Below, piece by piece: positions 1 through 3,596 of a stretch of 5,201 bases of DNA. The translations under genes were made by a program, and so were the position numbers. Source of the stretch: Rhodospirillaceae bacterium. Its GTDB lineage: Bacteria; Pseudomonadota; Alphaproteobacteria; UBA9219. The stretch is from NCBI GenBank assembly GCA_003486725.1, contig DNGD01000200.1:1-5201 (forward strand). The letters are read 5' to 3'. A model generated the notes under the pieces. The model was given only the letters and a program-made list of their open reading frames with translations, had not been told where the DNA came from and did no database searches. Every line of letters starts with the position of its first letter. Positions within the stretch are counted from its first letter, which is position 1.

Positions 1-48
1 TGGCGCGCCGCGCGTCTCGACCCCGTAGAGGCCTTGCGCTATGAATAG
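1..48 (+). CDS. LolC/LolE-type lipoprotein-releasing ABC permease, C-terminal end only (partial)
   Basis: Frame 1 is open from the left edge and ends at TAG 46-48, giving the 15-residue tail WRAARLDPVEALRYE. This matches the conserved cytoplasmic end (PAxRAARLDPxEALRYE) of MacB/FtsX-superfamily permeases such as LolC and LolE, which with LolD extract lipoproteins from the outer leaflet of the inner membrane and pass them to LolA. The assignment rests on this short tail plus the adjoining lolD gene, which starts inside it with an 8-base overlap (41-48), a usual sign of translational coupling. Many alphaproteobacteria have one LolC/E-type permease, so C and E cannot be told apart here. The rest of the gene lies left of the window. 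Confidence 0.85.
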   Translation, partial: WRAARLDPVEALRYE

Positions 49-718
49 TACACCCGCCCTTCTTCTTCAGGATATCCACCGCAGTTTCGAGCAAGCCGGC
101 AACAAGCTGCACGTTTTGCGCGGTTGCCAGCTGACCATCGCGCGCGGCGAAAAAGTCGCGCTGATCGGGCCTTCCGGCGCGGGTAAATCAACCTTGCTGC
201 ATATCGCGGGGCTTTTAGAAAAGCCGGATGAGGGCGATATTTTTGTCGGCGGGCAGAAAGCCAGCGGGCTTGACGACGCCCAACGCACGGCACTGCGCCG
301 CGACGCTATCGGCTTTGTTTATCAATACCACCACCTGCTTCCTGAATTTTCGGCACGTGAAAATATCATCGTGCCGCAAATGATCGCGGGCGTTTCGATC
401 GAGGACGCCGGCAAACGCGCCGATGAACTTCTGGCGCTGATCAACCTGACGGCTCGCGCCAGCCATCGCCCCGCACAGCTTTCCGGCGGCGAGCAACAGC
501 GCATCGCCATCGCCCGCGCATTGGCCAACAAACCCGCGATCCTGATTGCCGACGAGCCGACAGGCAACCTTGACCCCCACACAGCGGAGCATGTTTTCGA
601 TGTGCTGCAAGATCTGGTCACGAATCAGGGGCTGGGTCTTTTGATGGCGACCCACAATCATACGCTTGCAGGCAAGATGGATCGTGCGCATGAGTTAAAG
701 GACGGCCTTTTGATCTAA
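41..718 (+). CDS. lolD: LolD, ATP-binding subunit of the lipoprotein-releasing ABC transporter
   Basis: This 225-residue protein has the usual LolD length and every ABC ATPase motif in order: Walker A GPSGAGKST (43-51), Q-loop Gln95 in FVYQYHHLLPEFSARENI, signature LSGGEQQR (147-154), Walker B ILIADE (167-172) with catalytic Glu172, D-loop NLD (176-178) and switch His205 in MATHNH. The YQxHHLLPEFxAxEN stretch after the Q-loop is typical of LolD as opposed to other MacB-like ATPases. It should act on the cytoplasmic face of the inner membrane, using ATP to drive release of outer-membrane lipoproteins to LolA. The ATG at 41 overlaps the end of the permease gene; an AGAGG at about 27-31 may serve as a weak ribosome site, so coupling probably carries initiation. 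In many alphaproteobacteria dnaE follows lolD; here a mucR-type gene does. No clear terminator follows the stop codon. Confidence 0.96.
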   Translation: MNSTPALLLQDIHRSFEQAGNKLHVLRGCQLTIARGEKVALIGPSGAGKSTLLHIAGLLEKPDEGDIFVGGQKASGLDDAQRTALRRDAIGFVYQYHHLLPEFSARENIIVPQMIAGVSIEDAGKRADELLALINLTARASHRPAQLSGGEQQRIAIARALANKPAILIADEPTGNLDPHTAEHVFDVLQDLVTNQGLGLLMATHNHTLAGKMDRAHELKDGLLI

Positions 719-766
719 AAAACCTCCATTTCAAGTAACATTTAGCCAGAATAACCCTTTTTATTT

Positions 767-775
767 TGTTATACT
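767..775 (+). promoter_or_regulatory. Candidate extended -10 promoter upstream of mucR
   Basis: TG at 767-768, one base, then TATACT at 770-775 makes an extended -10 element (TGnTATACT) in an AT-rich stretch just after lolD. No good -35 lies 17 bases upstream, which an extended -10 can tolerate. Transcription would begin near 782, giving a leader of about 100 bases before the mucR start. This is inferred from motif matching only. Confidence 0.4.
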
Positions 776-793
776 GTCTGTATTATTGAATAC

Positions 794-825
794 TTGACAC
801 CAGCAAATAACAAAGAGCATATACT
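794..825 (+). promoter_or_regulatory. Candidate -35/-10 promoter for mucR
   Basis: A perfect TTGACA lies at 794-799. The best -10 match is TATACT at 820-825, but the spacer is then 20 bases, longer than optimal; CATATA at 818-823 gives a spacer of 18. Transcription would start near 830-833, directly before the palindrome at 839-850. The TTG of this -35 is also the first codon of an in-frame N-terminal extension of the mucR reading frame, which argues against that extension being translated. Confidence 0.45.
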
Positions 826-838
826 CGCACGAATGTGC

Positions 839-850
839 ACACATATGTGT
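839..850 (+). promoter_or_regulatory. 12-bp perfect palindrome in the mucR leader, candidate operator
   Basis: ACACATATGTGT is its own reverse complement over all 12 bases. It overlaps a second, 8-base palindrome, TGTGCACA at 834-841. The site lies just after the candidate start region near 830 and before the ribosome site at 868, where a bound protein could block transcription. MucR/Ros proteins are known to repress their own genes through AT-rich sites, so autoregulation is possible. A different dimeric regulator with a two-fold symmetric site fits the perfect symmetry at least as well. Confidence 0.4.
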
Positions 851-883
851 AGCGCATTGTCGACCTTAAAGGAGTTAGAAAGA

Positions 884-1339
884 ATGTCCGAGAAACACAC
901 GCCCGAGAAGGCCGCTTGCGATGCATCTTGCAACGAAAAGCTGCTGACTCTCGCGACACAGATTATTTCGTCTTACGTTGGCCATAACAATGTCAGCCCC
1001 GCCGACCTGCCCGGATTGATGGCAGTCGTCTATCAGAATCTTTCGCGTCTTGGCGCAGGCGTCGCGGCACCAGAGGCTCGCCCCGATCCTGCCGTTCCTG
1101 TTCGCAAGTCGATCATGCCCGAATACATCGTGTGCCTTGAAGACGGCAAGAAGCTGAAGATGCTGAAGCGCCATCTGAAGACCGCCTATAACATGACGCC
1201 CGATCAATATCGCGAGCGTTGGGGTCTGGGTGCCGATTATCCGATGGTTGCCCCGAATTACGCCAAGCAGCGCAGCAAGCTGGCCAAGCAAATCGGCCTT
1301 GGCACCGCGCGTCGCACGGGTCACAAGAAAGCGGCTTAA
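884..1339 (+). CDS. mucR: MucR/Ros-family transcriptional regulator lacking the full zinc-ligand set
   Basis: The 151-residue product has the MucR layout: a helical, partly hydrophobic N-terminal half (about 18-57, used for oligomerisation in the family), a Pro/Ala-rich linker (61-75), and the Ros/MucR DNA-binding domain with YIVCLEDGKKLKMLKRHLKT (81-100), MTPDQYRERWGL (104-115) and DYPMVAPNYAKQRSKLAKQIGLG (118-140). Family members bind AT-rich DNA and act as global regulators, often H-NS-like repressors of surface, motility and cell-cycle genes. Of the four Ros zinc ligands, C84 and H97 remain; the second Cys is D87 and the second His position is A101/Y102, so metal binding is doubtful. The ATG at 884 follows AAAGGAG (868-874) with a 9-base gap. 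The frame stays open upstream to TTG 794, but that extension would run through a -35 element. The gene is probably monocistronic, with a strong terminator behind it. Confidence 0.93.
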   Translation: MSEKHTPEKAACDASCNEKLLTLATQIISSYVGHNNVSPADLPGLMAVVYQNLSRLGAGVAAPEARPDPAVPVRKSIMPEYIVCLEDGKKLKMLKRHLKTAYNMTPDQYRERWGLGADYPMVAPNYAKQRSKLAKQIGLGTARRTGHKKAA

Positions 1340-1360
1340 ACCTTTCTTGACTACCTAAAG

Positions 1361-1389
1361 AAAAAGGCGGGGGTTTCCCCGCCTTTTTT
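1361..1389 (+). terminator. Strong intrinsic terminator after mucR, likely bidirectional
   Basis: GGCGGGG (1366-1372) pairs with CCCCGCC (1377-1383) around a GTTT loop. Five A residues before the stem (1361-1365) face a run of six T residues after it (1384-1389). The hairpin begins 21 bases after the mucR stop codon. Read on the minus strand it is again a GC stem followed by a T run, so it probably also ends the convergent transcript of the gene at 1415-1828, whose stop codon is 26 bases away. Confidence 0.92.
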
Positions 1390-1414
1390 GTTCGAACAAG
1401 ACTACGCAAAAAAA

Positions 1415-1828
1415 CTATACAGCCAGCGCCATAAGCTGTTTCGCTCTTTTCTCGTGCTTCATGGATCGATGAACTTTAGCCTCGGCCACAATGCCGCCAT
1501 TACAGAAAGCGATAACGTTCCCACGCAATTGGCTATACAGGGATGATTTTGAAAGATCCTCAATTCTTTGTGGAACGCTATCAGCAAGCATACCCCAAAA
1601 GCTTTCGCCCGCCGCATCTTCCAGTTTGGAAAAGTCGTCCGCCTTTTTTGTATAATGAATAAAAAGCGCAACATCGACGCTGTCCTTCATTAAAACATAA
1701 CCTGGCGTCTTTTTGCAAACAGACAGCATACGCTGTTTTGCAGACAGAGCATCGCCATTGTCCAAATGCTTGCGGAGCGCGATCACGTTTTTATCTTCGC
1801 TTGGAATCTGATAGATTGCAGCCGTCAT
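1415..1828 (-). CDS. Hypothetical protein, 137 residues, no family recognised
   Basis: I do not recognise this protein. It is probably a real gene: the ATG (complement of 1826-1828) has a strong ribosome site, AGGAAAGGA (complement of 1835-1843), six bases upstream, and the frame ends near a shared terminator. The product looks soluble and cytoplasmic, with no signal peptide or membrane span. It has two cysteines (C38, C109), a mixed helical middle with a KKADDFSKLEDAAGESFWGML segment (61-81), and a basic, His-containing C-terminal stretch (VHRSMKHEKRAKQL, 119-132). GC is lower than in its neighbours: a hand count over 1441-1680 gives 111 of 240 (46%), against 42 of 60 in a lolD line (121-180). 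That may mean acquisition by transfer or a lineage-specific gene. It stands alone, convergent with mucR and divergent from olsB. Confidence 0.75.
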   Translation of the reverse strand: MTAAIYQIPSEDKNVIALRKHLDNGDALSAKQRMLSVCKKTPGYVLMKDSVDVALFIHYTKKADDFSKLEDAAGESFWGMLADSVPQRIEDLSKSSLYSQLRGNVIAFCNGGIVAEAKVHRSMKHEKRAKQLMALAV

Positions 1829-1834
1829 TGTAAT

Positions 1835-1843
1835 TCCTTTCCT
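1835..1843 (-). promoter_or_regulatory. Ribosome binding site of the 1415-1828 gene
   Basis: On the minus strand AGGAAAGGA lies six bases before the ATG. It offers two overlapping purine-rich matches to the 16S rRNA tail and is the main support for this start and for the reality of an otherwise unrecognised gene. Confidence 0.7.
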
Positions 1844-1876
1844 GAAAAATGACCTCTTAAAATTCCGTGCGGCGCT

Positions 1877-1905
1877 TGTATCACAAAATCGGGCGCTTTT
1901 GTCAC
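1877..1905 (-). promoter_or_regulatory. Candidate promoter of the 1415-1828 gene
   Basis: On the minus strand GTGACA (complement of 1900-1905; five of six to TTGACA) is followed after 17 bases by GATACA (complement of 1877-1882; a weak -10). Transcription would start near 1870, about 42 bases before the ATG. A small inverted repeat, TTGT-ATC-ACAA (1876-1886), covers the -10. Weak support, from motif matching only. Confidence 0.3.
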
Positions 1906-1928
1906 CATCATTACTTTCATGATATACT
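1899..1928 (+). promoter_or_regulatory. Candidate distal promoter of the olsB-like gene
   Basis: TTGTCA (1899-1904) and TATACT (1923-1928), each five of six to consensus, are separated by 18 bases. Transcription would start near 1935, inside the inverted repeat CATTG-ATTTA-CAATG (1929-1943), leaving a leader of about 165 bases. The -35 overlaps the -35 proposed for the divergent gene on the other strand, so the two promoters could compete or be regulated together. Confidence 0.45.
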
Positions 1929-1943
1929 CATTGATTTACAATG
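1929..1943 (+). repeat. Short inverted repeat at the predicted start site of the divergent region
   Basis: CATTG (1929-1933) and CAATG (1939-1943) are exact inverted arms around ATTTA. The repeat begins immediately after the TATACT -10 and spans the expected +1, a position suited to a repressor site. Five-base arms can easily arise by chance, so this is only a pointer. Confidence 0.25.
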
Positions 1944-2017
1944 GGTTGCCAAAGCGTTTTCCTTAACATTTCAGGCGTTTGTGTGCGACTCCGCTGGCTG
2001 AAGTGACCTTTCCTTCT

Positions 2018-2045
2018 TTGCCCACCCCACCCGCCATGCTATAAC
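2018..2045 (+). promoter_or_regulatory. Candidate proximal promoter of the olsB-like gene
   Basis: TTGCCC (2018-2023) and TATAAC (2040-2045) are separated by 16 bases. CTATAAC followed by GC-rich sequence is a common look for alphaproteobacterial housekeeping promoters. Transcription would start near 2052, about 50 bases before the ATG. It may act alone or in tandem with the site at 1899-1928. Confidence 0.4.
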
Positions 2046-2101
2046 GCGCGGGCGCGAGACACCTGCACCGACTCCCCCTTTCACAACTCTATGGGAACCC
2101 T

Positions 2102-2962
2102 ATGCGCCTCGATTTTATCCTCGCCTTGCTTGAAAAAGATTTGAGCGTTGGATCGCTTCAAGTCCGGCTAGCCGAGACGCCCGAAGAAGTCGATTCCGCC
2201 CAAGCCCTGCGCTATCAGGTCTTCTATGAAGAAATGGGCGCTAAACCCACGCCGGAGATGGCTGCGCGCAAACGCGACTTTGATACAATGGATGCCTGCT
2301 GTGAGCATTTGCTGGTTCTGGATCATTCCCGCGAAGGTGCCGAAAAAGTCGTGGGCACCTATCGCTTGATCCGCCGCGAGGCCGCCGCTAGACACGGCTC
2401 CTATTACTCGGCAAGCGAGTTTGATATCACCCCGCTTGTAAATTATGACGGCGAAATCCTAGAGCTGGGTCGCTCCTGCATCCATAAGGATTACCGTACC
2501 GGCGTGGTCATGAACATTCTGTGGAAAGGGCTCGCCCTTTACATGTTCAAGCATGACATCAAGCTAATGTTCGGCTGTGCCAGCCTTCACGGCACGAACC
2601 CTGAGGATCACAAGATCGCGCTGTCCTATCTTTATCACTATCACCTTGCGCCGCCAGAGCTTCGCGCGCGTGCCTTGCCGGATGTTTATGTGAATATGAA
2701 TCTGTTGCCCAAGGAAGCGTTTGATCCCGAAGATGCACTGAATAGCTTGGAGTTCAACAACATCAAGCTTGACCCCAAGGCCGGTCTTTCCAGCCTGCCG
2801 CCACTTATCAAGGGGTATTTACGCGTGGGCTGCACGATCGGCGACGGTGCCTATATCGATCACCAGTTCAACACGATCGATGTGTGCATCATCTTCCGTA
2901 CCGAGCTGATCACCGACCGCTATCTGCGCCATTACGAACGCATGGAAGAGAAGAGCGTCTAA
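2102..2962 (+). CDS. olsB: OlsB-like L-ornithine N-alpha-acyltransferase (GNAT-type, ornithine lipid synthesis)
   Basis: The 286-residue product has the length and motif string of the OlsB/hemolysin-like acyltransferases: RYQVFYEEMGA (37-47), CEHLLVLD (67-74), VVGTYRLIRREAA (83-95), YYSASEFDI (101-109), ELGRSCIHKDYR (121-132), FGCASLHGT (157-165), LPPLIKGYLRVG (232-243) and GDGAYIDHQFNTIDV (247-261). OlsB moves a 3-hydroxyacyl chain from acyl carrier protein to the alpha-amino group of ornithine, giving lyso-ornithine lipid; OlsA then adds the second chain. It works at the inner face of the membrane. No olsA gene follows, since the next gene is convergent, so the partner must lie elsewhere or the product is a different acyl-amino acid. 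The ATG at 2102 has only a weak GGGAA upstream; the ATG at 2091 is out of frame. The stop codon overlaps the stop of the convergent pilin gene. Substrate (ornithine or another amino acid) is inferred from the family. Confidence 0.87.
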   Translation: MRLDFILALLEKDLSVGSLQVRLAETPEEVDSAQALRYQVFYEEMGAKPTPEMAARKRDFDTMDACCEHLLVLDHSREGAEKVVGTYRLIRREAAARHGSYYSASEFDITPLVNYDGEILELGRSCIHKDYRTGVVMNILWKGLALYMFKHDIKLMFGCASLHGTNPEDHKIALSYLYHYHLAPPELRARALPDVYVNMNLLPKEAFDPEDALNSLEFNNIKLDPKAGLSSLPPLIKGYLRVGCTIGDGAYIDHQFNTIDVCIIFRTELITDRYLRHYERMEEKSV

Positions 2963-3594
2963 AGCCTGAAATAAAACGCGACGCCGGTGCAACTGGTGGT
3001 ATCCGTTGTGATTTGCGCAACGGATTTCTTCGTCGCATCTTCCCACGCAGCTCCATCGCGCACAAAAGCCAATGAAGGCGCGTTGCCCTGAACCGGATCA
3101 ATCTCAACCGCGCTTGTTGGCAACGTATTGTTGAAACCACCCGCATAATTCGTGGCGACGGCGGGGAGACTCGTCATCAACCCTAGGCAAGCAGCCCTGC
3201 GCTCGGTGACATCGATCGTGGCGGGGATGTCGACCTCGACCGAAAAGCCCGTGCCGATGGGGTTATTGAAACGAAGAAAAAGTGTCCCGCCCCAACTGTT
3301 GATCGTATCATCCTGCGTTTCATTCACAACGCTAGCCGGAAAAAGGCCCGCGTCAACCTGTGCATCCGGAGTAAGCGGCGGCACCGCATTCGGATGCCCT
3401 GTATAAACGCCGCGCACATTTGTCGCGATATCGGTGACAAGCTGAACCGTATCCAGAACGGGCTGGCGTTGACGCACCACACTGGCCGTCGTCCAGATGG
3501 CGGCGACAACAAGCCCCATCACGCCCAGAACAATGACCGTTTCGGTGAGCGTGAACCCGCGATAAAAACGACGACGCGCATAAGTTGTTTTCAT
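2959..3594 (-). CDS. Type IV prepilin-like protein, PilS-like, class III N-methylation signal
   Basis: The 211-residue product starts MKTTYARRRFYRG|FTLTETVI: a basic 13-residue leader, Gly13 before the cleavage point, Phe14 as mature residue 1 and Glu18 as the essential fifth residue, then a hydrophobic helix (about 14-40). These mark a substrate of prepilin peptidase exported to the inner membrane. The helix continues into TVQLVTDIATNVRGVYTG (49-66), and INSWGGTLFLRF (98-109) recalls the NPWGG motif of PilS-type IVb pilins. C136 and C202 could form the C-terminal disulfide loop; the protein ends in an aromatic strand, VAFYFRL. The ATG at 3594 is chosen because the leader begins there; it sits two bases after the stop of the heparinase-like gene, behind AAGAAAGG. 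The frame stays open to 3714, but that would add 40 residues before the leader. Major pilin, minor pilin and pseudopilin cannot be separated; no assembly genes are in view. Confidence 0.82.
   Translation of the reverse strand: MKTTYARRRFYRGFTLTETVIVLGVMGLVVAAIWTTASVVRQRQPVLDTVQLVTDIATNVRGVYTGHPNAVPPLTPDAQVDAGLFPASVVNETQDDTINSWGGTLFLRFNNPIGTGFSVEVDIPATIDVTERRAACLGLMTSLPAVATNYAGGFNNTLPTSAVEIDPVQGNAPSLAFVRDGAAWEDATKKSVAQITTDTTSCTGVAFYFRL
3001..3025 (+). terminator. Candidate terminator of olsB, lying inside the convergent pilin gene
   Basis: ATCCGTTG (3001-3008) is the exact inverted copy of CAACGGAT (3018-3025). In the plus-strand transcript the stem extends by a U-G pair (3009/3017) and a G-C pair (3010/3016) to ten pairs with loop ATTTG, and is followed by TTTCTT (3025-3030). 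In the minus-strand transcript the same U-G position becomes an A-C mismatch, so the hairpin is better formed by the olsB transcript. It starts 39 bases after the olsB stop. The T run is short and interrupted, so termination may be partial. Confidence 0.5.
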
Positions 3595-3596
3595 TC

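Noticed and set aside
215..691. Minus-strand open frame of 158 codons opposite lolD.
   Set aside because: It lies wholly within the complement of an ABC ATPase with every motif intact; long antisense frames are expected in GC-rich genes.
794..883. A 30-residue N-terminal extension of the MucR frame starting at TTG 794.
   Set aside because: The TTG is part of a TTGACA -35 element with no ribosome site before it, the extension covers the palindrome, and the ATG at 884 has AAAGGAG upstream and gives a normal MucR length.
1871..1902. Imperfect direct repeat GGCGCTTGT / GGCGCTTTTGT in the divergent intergenic region.
   Set aside because: There are only two copies, differing by an inserted TT; too little to call an iteron, attachment site or operator pair.
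2091..2101. ATG at 2091 as an alternative start for the olsB-like gene.
   Set aside because: It is 11 bases upstream and so out of frame with the OlsB reading frame.
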